From: Burkholderiaceae bacterium
Lineage (GTDB): Bacteria > Pseudomonadota > Gammaproteobacteria > Burkholderiales > Burkholderiaceae_B
DNA: 64,000 nucleotides
Assembly: GCA_023653055.1 (NCBI GenBank)
Contig: JAMNXR010000003.1
Coordinates: forward strand, 62,001 to 126,000
Reading direction: 5' to 3'
This document shows positions 45,729-53,620 of this stretch, piece after piece. A program made the position numbers and the translations under genes. The notes beneath the pieces were generated by a model. It had not been told where the DNA came from, ran no database searches, and was given only the letters and a program-made list of their open reading frames with translations. Positions within the stretch are counted from its first letter, which is position 1, and the number at the start of each line of letters is the position of its first letter.

Positions 45729-46121
45729 TCACCCCTTGAGCTGCGCGAGCAAATCTTCGGGAAGGTCTGTTTGTTGAGATTTTCCGGGAGCCTGCATCGC
45801 TTTGATGAGGCGATCAAGATGCTCGATGTGCGGTAAAACCGTGCCCATAAAACGCACCTCAGTGTGCGTGACAATCGCAATAGTGGGAAAATTTTCGACA
45901 TCCTCATCCCCAAGCAGTTCGGGATGTTCTTCGATATCCACCCAGACAAAACATGCTTGAGGGTACTGAGCCGCGAGCCCCGCAAATTTGGGTTGATACT
46001 CTTTGCAGGTATCGCACCAGGCTGCACAAAAGCACAGCACCAGCGTGACCTCGGAGGAGGCAAGCCGTTGGGCAAGGGCAGGCGTGTCAGGAAAATAACA
46101 AGTCATGTCAGCGAAAGACAA
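45729..46121 (-). CDS. thioredoxin family protein
   Basis: This 130-residue protein has a thioredoxin fold with active site FCAAWCDTCKEYQP (CxxC = CDTC, about residues 33-46), where AAWC and QPKF match thioredoxin-like proteins. FPTIAIVTHTEVRF is the cis-proline strand (proline after the FPT). No signal peptide is seen, so it is cytoplasmic. Probably a dithiol oxidoreductase. Partner unknown. It is convergent with rhlE and divergent from the EI24 gene. Confidence 0.9.
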   Translation of the reverse strand: MSFADMTCYFPDTPALAQRLASSEVTLVLCFCAAWCDTCKEYQPKFAGLAAQYPQACFVWVDIEEHPELLGDEDVENFPTIAIVTHTEVRFMGTVLPHIEHLDRLIKAMQAPGKSQQTDLPEDLLAQLKG

Positions 46122-46194
46122 AATGATTGTCTATGATAGCCGGATTGAATGAATTGCAGTCTGACTTTTGTTAGACACCTCTTGGATTGACATC

Positions 46195-47004
46195 ATGCCG
46201 CAGCCGTATTCCGTTTCGCCGTCTCAGGCGCCTCGCGCCGTATCCGTTGGGCTCTCGGGTGTAGGCCAAGCCTTCTGGCGTGCACTCGTGTCACAGATGC
46301 ATCCGCGGATGCTCTTTGCCCTCTTGATGCCATTTTTGATCATGCTGGTGGGCGCGATTCTTTTAATGTTGTTTGCGCTCAGCCCACTGAAAACTTGGCT
46401 CAACCAGATGTTGAGCGAAACGTCTGCGTTGATGACGGCCAATCAATGGCTGGCATCGAAAGGTTTGTTTTCTCTGGATGCGATTCAATCCTCCCTAGTC
46501 TTTTTTATTGTATTGATGGTGCTCTTGCCGATCTCTGGGATTTTGGGACTCACTGTTGCAGCCATTTTTGTCATGCCTCTTGTCGTGGCGCACGTCTCAC
46601 GCCAACATTTTTCAGGTCTTGCGCTACAAGGGCAAAATGCGCTGGTCGTGAGCGTCTGGAATGCGGTGTGGGTCAGTGTGGTGTTCGTGCTGGGTTGGAT
46701 CCTGACCTTGCCATTTTGGTTATTTCCACCGCTCGGACTGCTCGTGTCTTTGCTCTGGTGGACGTTTGCTTTTTCGCGCATCATGCGCATCGATGCGATT
46801 GTTGAGCATGCGACGACCCAAGAGCGCGTCCTGCTCATCGAGCGCAACGGCACCGGGTTTTGGACGATTGGTCTGTGTTGCGCCGTCGTCAATTTAGTGC
46901 CTCCGGCGTGGATTTTTCTGCCCGTCTTCTCGGGGCTGGTTTATACCCATTATGGTCTGGACGCCTTGCAGCGCCTGAGAGCAGAAAAAACGCTGGATAT
47001 CTAA
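46195..47004 (+). CDS. EI24 domain-containing (CysZ-like) membrane protein
   Basis: This is a 269-residue membrane protein from the ATG at 46195; an in-frame TTG at 46168 is less likely. About four to six helices, including LFALLMPFLIMLVGAILLML and VFVLGWILTLPFWLF. VGQAFWRAL and the MRIDAIVEHATTQERVLLIE cytoplasmic segment fit the EI24/CysZ family, in which CysZ moves sulfate. Sulfate transport is not proven here. It precedes the molybdopterin-domain gene by 88 bases. Confidence 0.78.
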   Translation: MPQPYSVSPSQAPRAVSVGLSGVGQAFWRALVSQMHPRMLFALLMPFLIMLVGAILLMLFALSPLKTWLNQMLSETSALMTANQWLASKGLFSLDAIQSSLVFFIVLMVLLPISGILGLTVAAIFVMPLVVAHVSRQHFSGLALQGQNALVVSVWNAVWVSVVFVLGWILTLPFWLFPPLGLLVSLLWWTFAFSRIMRIDAIVEHATTQERVLLIERNGTGFWTIGLCCAVVNLVPPAWIFLPVFSGLVYTHYGLDALQRLRAEKTLDI

Positions 47005-47092
47005 ACGCTATTTTCTTTCTTTGCGCAAAAAAACAAAGTCATTTTTGTGCTGAAATACTGAGTATCTTTGCTGAATTTTTAATGGAAAGCAT

Positions 47093-47905
47093 ATGTCGGG
47101 CACTCAAGACAAAGCACGTTTTGGTTTAATCGTTGTTGGTGATGAGATTTTGTCGGGTCGTCGACAGGACAAACATTTCCCTAAGGTTGTGGAGCTGTTG
47201 GGTGCCCGCGGCTTACAGCTTTCATGGGTAGAAATTCTGTCGGATGATCGCGCTGCGTTGACCGAAGCCTTGACACGTAGTTTTGCCGGAAATGACATTG
47301 TGTTTTGTTGCGGTGGCATTGGTGCCACGCCCGATGACCATACCCGTCAGGCTGCCGCCGCTGCGCTTGGACGCCCTCTGGTGTTACATCCCTTTGCTCT
47401 TGAGCAAATCACTATTCGCTGCGAGGAAAATGCTGCAAAAGGCCAGGGCACTGCAGATATGACCGCCCCGGAAAACGTCCAGCGCCTGCAAATGGGATTT
47501 TTTCCCGAGGGTTGCGAAGCGGTGGTCAACCCGTTCAACCGCATCCCAGGCTTTCATATTCAAAATCACACGTTTGTTCCGGGCTTTCCTGTCATGGCAT
47601 GGCCCATGCTTGAGGCAATCATCGATAGTCGCTATGCGCACTTGCATAACAAAGAAGACCGGACCGAACACTCTTTTATCGTCTACAGCATGCCTGAGTC
47701 GCGCATTACGCCGGCGCTTGAGGCGCTAGAGCAAAAGTGGCCAGGTGTGCGGGCCTTTAGTTTGCCTTCCGTAGGCGATGGTGGCGGTGTGCCACATATC
47801 GAACTCGGCGTAAAAGGCGAGTCGGTGGTGGCCGCGCAGGCGCTTGAGTTTTTAAGAGCGGAAGCCTTGCGTTTGGGTGGCCGTTACGACCCTCCAGCGA
47901 AGTGA
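47093..47905 (+). CDS. molybdopterin-binding-domain protein (CinA N-terminal/MoaB-like)
   Basis: This 270-residue protein has a MoCF_biosynth domain at its N-terminus: VVGDEILSGRRQDKHFP, then CGGIGATPDDHTRQAAA (residues about 60-85), the nucleotide/MPT-binding loops of the CinA/MoaB/MogA family. The C-terminal part (GVRAFSLPSVGDGGGVPHIELGV) lacks the CinA nicotinamide deamidase domain. It resembles the short competence/damage-inducible CinA-like group. Real role unclear. Confidence 0.85.
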   Translation: MSGTQDKARFGLIVVGDEILSGRRQDKHFPKVVELLGARGLQLSWVEILSDDRAALTEALTRSFAGNDIVFCCGGIGATPDDHTRQAAAAALGRPLVLHPFALEQITIRCEENAAKGQGTADMTAPENVQRLQMGFFPEGCEAVVNPFNRIPGFHIQNHTFVPGFPVMAWPMLEAIIDSRYAHLHNKEDRTEHSFIVYSMPESRITPALEALEQKWPGVRAFSLPSVGDGGGVPHIELGVKGESVVAAQALEFLRAEALRLGGRYDPPAK

Positions 47906-47919
47906 TTTTTCACAATATG

Positions 47920-47954
47920 GGATAGAATATCCTCTGCTGCATTGCAATAGAGGA
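47920..47954 (+). promoter_or_regulatory. dyad and RBS-overlapping hairpin before the IclR gene
   Basis: GGATA-GAA-TATCC (47920-47932) is a perfect 13-bp inverted repeat. It overlaps TCCTCT (47930-47935), which is complementary to AGAGGA (47949-47954), the Shine-Dalgarno of the following gene, with a 13-base loop between them. The two features suggest an operator and a ribosome-site-sequestering hairpin. The stem is only six pairs. Confidence 0.4.
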
Positions 47955-47962
47955 CTCGTTCC

Positions 47963-48820
47963 ATGAATTCATCTCATGCCGCCCGGCCGCAGGTTACTAC
48001 CCCACACCAAGCGCTAGTGTCAGTCGATTCGAGCACATCAAATGCCTCGAGTGCAGGCTTGGGTATGGCGATTCAGGTGCTCGAACGGGCGACCGCTTTA
48101 CTGGATGCCTTAGCGGCTCAACCGGAGCCCGTTGCTTTAAAAGACTTGTCCAAGGCAACGGGTCTGCATTCATCGACTGCTCACCGTATTTTGAACGATC
48201 TCGTGCTGGGACGGTACGTGGATCGCGTTGATAGCGGTTTATATCAATTGGGCATGCGGCTTTTGGAGCTTGGTTCTCTCGTCAAAGGACGTCTGAACGT
48301 CCGAGAAGCTGCACTAGATGCCATGCAAGCCTTGCACGCGCTAACCGGTCAAACAGTCAACCTGTCGGTTCAACAAAGCGATGAAATTGTTTACATTGAC
48401 CGTGCTTGGAGCGAGCGCTCCGGCATGCAAGTGGTGCGCGCCATTGGTGGCCGAGCGCCTCTGCATTTGACCTCTAATGGCAAGTTATTTCTATCGGCTG
48501 TCGATACGCGTCAAGTGCGTGCATATGCTGCCCGTACACATTTGGCGGGTAGCACAGTCAATAGCCTCACTTCACTTGAGGCGCTTGAGCGCGAGCTTGC
48601 CTTGGTCCGTCAACTCGGCTATGCCCGGGATAACGAAGAGCTCGAACTCGGTGTGCGTTGTATCGCTGCAGGGATTTACGATGATGCGGGCAAGCTTGTC
48701 GCGGGTTTGTCTATTTCCGCACCCTCCGGTCGGCTTGAGGACGCCTGGATTCCTCAACTGGTGGCCACGGCCGGCAAAATTTCAGAGGCACTTGGGTACG
48801 ACGCAGGTCTGAGCGCGTAG
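47963..48820 (+). CDS. IclR family transcriptional regulator
   Basis: This 285-residue regulator has a long Ser/Thr-rich N-terminus (about 1-35) before the winged helix-turn-helix (LSKATGLHSSTAHRILNDLVLGRYV, about 64-88). The C-terminal IclR effector domain follows: ALDAMQALHALTGQTVNLSV, ELELGVRCIAAGI and GLSISAPSGRLED. No target operon is adjacent except the phasin 137 bases downstream. Effector unknown. It is upstream of the phasin gene in the same direction, but the latter has its own promoter. Confidence 0.93.
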   Translation: MNSSHAARPQVTTPHQALVSVDSSTSNASSAGLGMAIQVLERATALLDALAAQPEPVALKDLSKATGLHSSTAHRILNDLVLGRYVDRVDSGLYQLGMRLLELGSLVKGRLNVREAALDAMQALHALTGQTVNLSVQQSDEIVYIDRAWSERSGMQVVRAIGGRAPLHLTSNGKLFLSAVDTRQVRAYAARTHLAGSTVNSLTSLEALERELALVRQLGYARDNEELELGVRCIAAGIYDDAGKLVAGLSISAPSGRLEDAWIPQLVATAGKISEALGYDAGLSA

Positions 48821-48831
48821 AAACTGTGGTT

Positions 48832-48850
48832 TTTGTGCATCGCAACAAAA
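48832..48850. promoter_or_regulatory. upstream copy of the 19-bp dyad near the phasin promoter
   Basis: TTTGTGC-ATC-GCAACAAAA, nearly a dyad, ends five bases before the -35 box. It matches the copy at 48888-48906 in 16 of 19 positions. Possible binding site for a PHA-responsive repressor of the PhaR type (inferred from the phasin target only). Confidence 0.5.
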
Positions 48851-48855
48851 AAATG

Positions 48856-48883
48856 TTGACATCAGGATTAATGGGTCTAAAAT
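48856..48883 (+). promoter_or_regulatory. sigma-70 promoter of the phasin gene
   Basis: TTGACA (48856-48861, perfect -35) and TAAAAT (48878-48883, -10) are separated by 16 bases. Transcription would start near 48890, giving a leader of about 68 bases to the ATG at 48958. The promoter is bracketed by the two dyad copies. Confidence 0.75.
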
Positions 48884-48887
48884 GAGG

Positions 48888-48906
48888 TTTGTGCGCTGCA
48901 ACAAAA
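48888..48906. promoter_or_regulatory. downstream copy of the 19-bp dyad near the phasin promoter
   Basis: TTTGTGC-GCT-GCAACAAAA starts five bases after the -10 box, at the expected transcription start. It differs from the first copy only in the three spacer bases. A third half-copy TTTGTGC lies at 48921-48927. Spacing between copies is 56 bases, about 5.3 helical turns. Confidence 0.5.
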
Positions 48907-48957
48907 TGAGTTGATTCAAGTTTGTGCAAGCGTATCCCCCAATTTTAGGAGCACACC

Positions 48958-49533
48958 ATGTCCGCGATTCCTCAGCAAGTGTTAAACAGCCAGAAAGCAG
49001 CAATCGAAGCACTGGTTTCCATTCAGAGTTCAGTATTCGGCGGCTTTGAAAAGTTTGTCGATTTAAACCTCAAGGCTATCAAGGCAACGCTTGACGACGT
49101 TTCAGACAAGTCACAACAGGTTGCGAGCGTTAAAGACGCCCAAGAAGCTGTTGCCATGACATCTTCGCTCGTTCAGCCCAACGCAGAAAAAGCGATGGCG
49201 TACAGCAAGCATGTGTATGACATCGTTTCTTCCGTTCAGGCAGACTTGGCCAAGCTCGGCGAAGCGCACCTTGCCGAAGGCAAAAAGCATATGCAAGATG
49301 CAATTGAGCAACTGACACAACATGCACCTGCTGGTTCAGAAAATGCCGTTGCTATGATCAAAAGTGGTTTAGTTCAAGCCAATACGGCCTTCGATTCCAT
49401 GACTAAAGCTGCTAAACAGGCCGCCGAAGTTGCTGAAAAGAATTTGGCTGCTGCCACAAGCGCCACATTCAAAGCCGCTGGCGAGGCTGCCGAAGTTGCC
49501 AAATCCGCTACCCGCGGTCGCCGCGCTGCCTAA
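48958..49533 (+). CDS. phasin family protein
   Basis: This 191-residue amphipathic, alanine-rich helical protein of the phasin_2 type coats polyhydroxyalkanoate granules. It starts SAIPQQVLNSQKAAIEALVS and has the family run FEKFVDLNLKAIKATLDDVS (about residues 30-50). The C-terminus is Ala/Lys rich (KQAAEVAEKNLAAATSATFKAAGEAAEVAKSA), ending RGRRAA. A strong AGGAG lies seven bases upstream. It has its own sigma-70 promoter with flanking dyads. It implies PHA storage capacity. The synthase is not in the window. Confidence 0.94.
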   Translation: MSAIPQQVLNSQKAAIEALVSIQSSVFGGFEKFVDLNLKAIKATLDDVSDKSQQVASVKDAQEAVAMTSSLVQPNAEKAMAYSKHVYDIVSSVQADLAKLGEAHLAEGKKHMQDAIEQLTQHAPAGSENAVAMIKSGLVQANTAFDSMTKAAKQAAEVAEKNLAAATSATFKAAGEAAEVAKSATRGRRAA

Positions 49534-49590
49534 TTTCTAGCGCTATAGCGAAGCACGATTTCAGGTCGTTTCGCTAAAGCCTTAGGTAGT

Positions 49591-49630
49591 CAAGCAATCA
49601 AGCAATCAAGCAATCAAGCAATCAAGCAGT
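49591..49630. repeat. five tandem copies of an 8-bp repeat after the phasin gene
   Basis: Four perfect copies of CAAGCAAT and one with CAAGCAGT run head to tail over 40 bases between the phasin stop and the terminator. An 8-bp unit in non-coding sequence can vary by slippage, and it lies in the transcript's 3' leader to the terminator. Confidence 0.9.
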
Positions 49631-49641
49631 CAATGCGTTAC

Positions 49642-49680
49642 AAAAAACCACCTCAGTTCATATCGAGGTGGTTTTTCTTT
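49642..49680. terminator. bidirectional intrinsic terminator between phasin and pyrD
   Basis: AAAAACCACCTC (49643-49654) pairs with GAGGTGGTTTTT (49665-49676), with a 10-base loop and a T-run through 49680. The minus strand also ends in U, so it serves the convergent pyrD operon as well. Confidence 0.9.
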
Positions 49681-49696
49681 TCACAAACCCAAAAAT

Positions 49697-50746
49697 TTAT
49701 CGCCGTTGGCGACCAATCTCTTTGGCGCACTCACCCACCAAGCCTGGGCCACGATAGATCAATCCCGTGTAGAGCTGGACCGCATTGGCGCCTGCCGCCA
49801 TTTTTTCCGCAGCGTGCTTGCCAGACATAATGCCACCTACACCAATGATGGCGAAATCAGCGCCAAGTTTGGCACGCAAGCGACCAATCACCTCAAGCGA
49901 TCTGGCATGCAACGGTGCACCTGAAAGCCCGCCGGCTTCTTCAGCATATTTTTGACCCTGTACAGCTTCTCTTGAGAGCGTGGTGTTGGTCGCGATCACG
50001 CCATCAATGCCGTGACGTGGTAAGACTTCGGCGATGATATCGATTTGTTCCTCAGTCAAGTCTGGCGCAATTTTGACGGCGAGCGGCACACGTTTCTGAT
50101 GCTGCTCCGCCAATGCTTGGCGTCGTGTAGCCAGCTGCGACAAGAGTTGATCCAGCTCGTGCTCGCCTTGAAGCGCGCGCAGATTTTTCGTGTTCGGTGA
50201 AGAAATGTTGACGGTAATGTAATCGGCATGCGGGTACACGCCTGACAGGCCGATCAGATAGTCATCGGCCGCTTGTTCAATCGGTGTATCCGCATTTTTA
50301 CCAATATTGAGGCCAATCACGCCGCCACGTTCACGCCAGGTGCTGCGTTGCACGTTCGCTAAAAAGGTGTCGAGCCCATGGTTGTTAAAGCCCAGCCGGT
50401 TAATCAGTGCTTCTGAGTCGGGTAAGCGAAACATGCGAGGTTTTGGATTGCCAGGTTGCGCACGCGGCGTCACCGTGCCGACTTCAATAAAACCGAAACC
50501 AAGATTGCCCATGGCATCGATATGCGCACCATTTTTATCCATGCCTGCTGCCAAGCCAACAGGATTTTGCAACGTTAACCCCATTAAGTTTGTCGGCACC
50601 AGCACTTGGCTGTGCATGAAACCGCGTGTCAGGGAGCAATCGTAGGCGCGCTGTAAGGCGCCCAAGGTCGCCTCATGCGCGGCTTCGGCATCCAAGGCAA
50701 ACAGCGCATGACGCGCGAGAGGGTAGGCTTGAAATAAGAGTGACAT
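49697..50746 (-). CDS. pyrD: dihydroorotate dehydrogenase (class 2, quinone-linked)
   Basis: This 349-residue membrane-associated flavoenzyme oxidises dihydroorotate to orotate in pyrimidine synthesis. The amphipathic N-terminus ([21 protein letters not shown]) binds the membrane. FMN-binding and catalytic features are [26 protein letters not shown] (catalytic Ser of class 2), [11 protein letters not shown] and [12 protein letters not shown]. It ends aat-bpt-pyrD and shares the terminator with the phasin gene. Confidence 0.96.
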   Translation of the reverse strand: MSLLFQAYPLARHALFALDAEAAHEATLGALQRAYDCSLTRGFMHSQVLVPTNLMGLTLQNPVGLAAGMDKNGAHIDAMGNLGFGFIEVGTVTPRAQPGNPKPRMFRLPDSEALINRLGFNNHGLDTFLANVQRSTWRERGGVIGLNIGKNADTPIEQAADDYLIGLSGVYPHADYITVNISSPNTKNLRALQGEHELDQLLSQLATRRQALAEQHQKRVPLAVKIAPDLTEEQIDIIAEVLPRHGIDGVIATNTTLSREAVQGQKYAEEAGGLSGAPLHARSLEVIGRLRAKLGADFAIIGVGGIMSGKHAAEKMAAGANAVQLYTGLIYRGPGLVGECAKEIGRQRR

Positions 50747-50797
50747 GTGACGAGGTGCCTTGGCGGTATGGTGATGATGAGAAACAAGAAAGGTATT

Positions 50798-51520
50798 TTA
50801 ACGGTCTGACTGCCATTGACCGTCAATCCTGTATTGCGCAGGCTTAAAGAGGGCCTTATAGGCCATTTTTTCACTGTTTTCGATCCAGTACCCCAGATAC
50901 AGCCACGCGAGGTTCAGCTGCCGACATTGCTGAATCTGCCACAAAATGCCATAGGTACCAAGACTGCCGGGGGTATCTGGATCGTAAAAGGTATAAACCG
51001 ATGACAAACCCTGTTCTAGCACGTCAATAATCGAAACCATTTGAAGCAAACCATCTTGATCGCGGAACTCCACTAATCGGGTATTGACTCGGCTGGCAAG
51101 CAGGAATTCACCATATTGCTGGCGATTGTCTTCATCCATCCCGCCCTGGGGGTGTCGCGTGGCTTGATAGCGAGAGTAGAGCGCGTAATGCTCTTCAGAC
51201 CAGGTCAGCTCCGCAACAAGCGGACGAAGGTCCTTGTGGCGCTTGAGCGCACGCGCTTGAGTCCGGGTGGGTGCAAATTGCTCAACATCGATCCGTACGG
51301 GTGTGCATGCCTGGCAGTCATCACAGTGTGGTCGATAGGTGAACAGACCACTGCGACGAAAACCCTGATCAATCAGTTGCGAATACGTATCGGACTGGAT
51401 GAGATGTCCTGGGGCAGCCACTTGCGAACGGGCCTGTCGCCCAGGCAAATAGCTGCACGGATAGGGGGCCGTGGCATAAAACTGCAAAGTGGCGAAGGGT
51501 AGTTCCTTAATTTGGCTCAT
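50798..51520 (-). CDS. bpt: aspartate/glutamate leucyltransferase Bpt
   Basis: This is a 240-residue arginyl-transferase-like protein from the ATG at 51520; an upstream in-frame extension of 17 residues is less likely. It adds leucine to proteins beginning with Asp/Glu, feeding the N-degron pathway. ATE-family signature [14 protein letters not shown] lies near residue 22 and [23 protein letters not shown] (Cys cluster) near 55. [22 protein letters not shown] is at the C-terminus. It lies between aat and pyrD. Confidence 0.94.
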   Translation of the reverse strand: MSQIKELPFATLQFYATAPYPCSYLPGRQARSQVAAPGHLIQSDTYSQLIDQGFRRSGLFTYRPHCDDCQACTPVRIDVEQFAPTRTQARALKRHKDLRPLVAELTWSEEHYALYSRYQATRHPQGGMDEDNRQQYGEFLLASRVNTRLVEFRDQDGLLQMVSIIDVLEQGLSSVYTFYDPDTPGSLGTYGILWQIQQCRQLNLAWLYLGYWIENSEKMAYKALFKPAQYRIDGQWQSDR

Positions 51521-51572
51521 GCATGACACCAGGTTTAAAGGCAGAAACTCATGCTGTTGAGAATAGTACAAA

Positions 51573-52328
51573 TCATGGGGTTGCGGCCAGCGGATACCAT
51601 TGTCCCTGTAGGTCTAAGCGACCAGGCCGCCACACAATGTCTGGTTGCTTTACATGGTCACTGACGTATGCAAGAAATTCCGACCTTGGCACGACTGCAG
51701 CCCCCAGGGAGGCAAGATGGTCTGTTTTCATTTGGCAGTCAATCCATTCGACGCCGTTGCGCTTTAAAAAGGAAACCAAATGCGCAAAAGCGATTTTGGA
51801 GGCATCGTCCGCACGGCTAAACATCGATTCACCGAAAAACATACGGCCGAGATTCACGCCATACAAACCCCCAACGAGTTCACCGTTTACCCAGGTTTCT
51901 ATGCTGTGCGCCTGACCCAGCAGATGCCACGCTTCATAGGCCAGCCTCATTTCTTGGGTAATCCAAGTGCCGGGCTGCCCGTTTTGTGACGGTCGCGCGC
52001 AGGCGCGAATCACTGAACCAAAGGCGGTGTCAACAGTGACAACAACAGAAAAGTCTCCACATGCTTGCGCACGCGCGATTTGTCGTAAGCGCTTTTTGAG
52101 TGAGTGTGAGAGATGAAGATCCTCGCACTTTAAAACCATTCGCGGATCGGGCGACCACCAAAGCGGCGGTTCGTTGTCGGAGAACCAAGGGAAAATACCT
52201 TGGGAATAGGCCGAACGCAAACGCGCAACGGACAGGTCAGCACCGGCTGCCACAAGACCTGGTGGGTCTGTCAGGGCTTGCGTGACAGGCGGAAAGGGGG
52301 TGTCGAGGTCGAGCCACATCAGATTCAC
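51573..52328 (-). CDS. aat: leucyl/phenylalanyl-tRNA-protein transferase Aat
   Basis: This transferase, 251 residues from the GTG at 52328 or 248 from the ATG at 52319, conjugates Leu/Phe to N-terminal Lys/Arg. AGG lies seven bases before the GTG, favouring it. Motifs are [23 protein letters not shown] (about 43-66), [31 protein letters not shown] (about 155-185) and WIDCQM. It starts the aat-bpt-pyrD unit. Confidence 0.95.
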   Translation of the reverse strand: MNLMWLDLDTPFPPVTQALTDPPGLVAAGADLSVARLRSAYSQGIFPWFSDNEPPLWWSPDPRMVLKCEDLHLSHSLKKRLRQIARAQACGDFSVVVTVDTAFGSVIRACARPSQNGQPGTWITQEMRLAYEAWHLLGQAHSIETWVNGELVGGLYGVNLGRMFFGESMFSRADDASKIAFAHLVSFLKRNGVEWIDCQMKTDHLASLGAAVVPRSEFLAYVSDHVKQPDIVWRPGRLDLQGQWYPLAATP

Positions 52329-52361
52329 AAGAGCACCTGAGTCAAAAAGCCCGCAGGTTGG

Positions 52362-52940
52362 CTAGCGGTTAAGCGCAAGCGAATAATGATGCATCTCGAA
52401 ATGCCCGTGGGCGCGATCACGGATGTAGTGTTTGAGTGAAGTGGAGACAGAGCGAAACGCCAAGTTTTCCCAAGGGATTTCGTCTAAACCAAACCAGCGT
52501 GCTTCGAGAGTCTCTGGTCCTGGGTCAAGTTCGGGACCCAAAGCCTCAGCCAAAAAATACACGTGGACTTGGTCCACCTGGGGGATATCAATGGCCGTAT
52601 AGAGCTTGCCAAGTGTGATCTTGACGCCTGCTTCTTCCTGCGTTTCGCGCTCAGCGCCTTGCGCCATGCTCTCGTTGAGCTCCATAAAGCCAGCAGGCAG
52701 CGTCCACGTGTTGGCGCGCGGTTCGATGGCTCTCAGGCATAAGAGCACCTTGTCTCCCCACACCGGCAGCGTCCCGACCACTAAGCGTGGATTTTGATAA
52801 TGCACCGCACCGCAATTCTCACAAACATCCCGCTTGCGATTGTCACCCTCGAGTAAACGATTGGTGTTGAGTGTGCCGCACTGGCTGCAGAACTTTTGTG
52901 CGCGAGGGGCGGGAAAGTAAAAGCTTGGATCGTTGCTCAT
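52362..52940 (-). CDS. Nudix hydrolase with N-terminal zinc ribbon
   Basis: This 192-residue protein has a zinc ribbon FCSQCG...CENCGAVHYQNP (two CxxC pairs, about residues 17-50), then a Nudix fold. The Nudix box is complete: GFMELNESMAQGAERETQEEAGV matches GX5EX7REUXEEXGU. The zinc ribbon and box recall NudC NAD-capped RNA pyrophosphatases, but it is shorter than those enzymes. The substrate is probably a nucleoside diphosphate derivative. It overlaps the preceding gene by four bases (ATGA). Confidence 0.9.
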   Translation of the reverse strand: MSNDPSFYFPAPRAQKFCSQCGTLNTNRLLEGDNRKRDVCENCGAVHYQNPRLVVGTLPVWGDKVLLCLRAIEPRANTWTLPAGFMELNESMAQGAERETQEEAGVKITLGKLYTAIDIPQVDQVHVYFLAEALGPELDPGPETLEARWFGLDEIPWENLAFRSVSTSLKHYIRDRAHGHFEMHHYSLALNR

Positions 52941-53620
52941 GGCGTTATTTTACGACCAAGGGAGGGGGAATGGGCTGCTGCAGGGCCAGGGTTAGAAATA
53001 AAGTGCATGACGTGGGCAACATCCGCAGCCTTTAAAAAACATAAGGGGGCGGCTTGGCTGAGCGCAGGGTATTGTTTTAGTGGGTCTGACAGCGTGTGCG
53101 TCTGAAAAGACCGGTCTGAGCCGCCGGGCCGTTGCGTCTCGCTCAGTGCAAACGCTTCGAACAAATCAAACAGGGAGAGCCCTTCGGGAGTGTGCAAGAC
53201 CTCGGCCAAACCTTGCAAATCACGGTCGTCAATACGCGCTGGACCACGGTCTGTTTTTGCATAGAGCAGACCCGTTTCATCGCAGTACCAATGTAAGACC
53301 TGTTGAACCGTTGAGCCGTAATGTGTCGTGAGTGTGTGAAGCGTCGGGTCGATATGCACAATCAAAGGTGCCGCATCTAAGCGTACATAGACACGCTGCG
53401 GGCCATTTTGAAAAAACCAGGCGCCATCGGGTTGGTCGGCGTAATTGCGATCCATGAACCCTAGGATTTGAATGTTGCTGATGCCTTGTCCAAGCCCACC
53501 TGTCTGCGCGTCGCCCAGAGGATGGAGCTTCCACTCCCCTCGCGCAGACAAAGACAGCCAACCGTAGACCGCCGGCACATCTGGCCAGCGTTTGACGGCG
53601 TCAAGAACCGATTGATCCAT
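52937..53620 (-). CDS. conserved-looking protein of unknown function
   Basis: This is a 227-residue soluble protein, not recognised. It opens MDQSVLDAVKRWPDVPAVYGWLSLSARGEWKLH and has repeated W/Y-rich segments. A fairly regular hydrophilic mid-region includes RVYVRLDAAPLIVHIDPTLHTLTTHYG. No signal peptide or membrane segment is seen. It overlaps the MFS gene by 20 bases at its start and the Nudix gene by four at its stop, so the three are co-translated. The name cannot be given. Confidence 0.78.
   Translation of the reverse strand: MDQSVLDAVKRWPDVPAVYGWLSLSARGEWKLHPLGDAQTGGLGQGISNIQILGFMDRNYADQPDGAWFFQNGPQRVYVRLDAAPLIVHIDPTLHTLTTHYGSTVQQVLHWYCDETGLLYAKTDRGPARIDDRDLQGLAEVLHTPEGLSLFDLFEAFALSETQRPGGSDRSFQTHTLSDPLKQYPALSQAAPLCFLKAADVAHVMHFISNPGPAAAHSPSLGRKITP

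Noticed and set aside
49591-49630. Short CRISPR array
   Set aside because: The repeats are 8 bp head to tail with no spacers and no cas genes; it is a simple tandem repeat.
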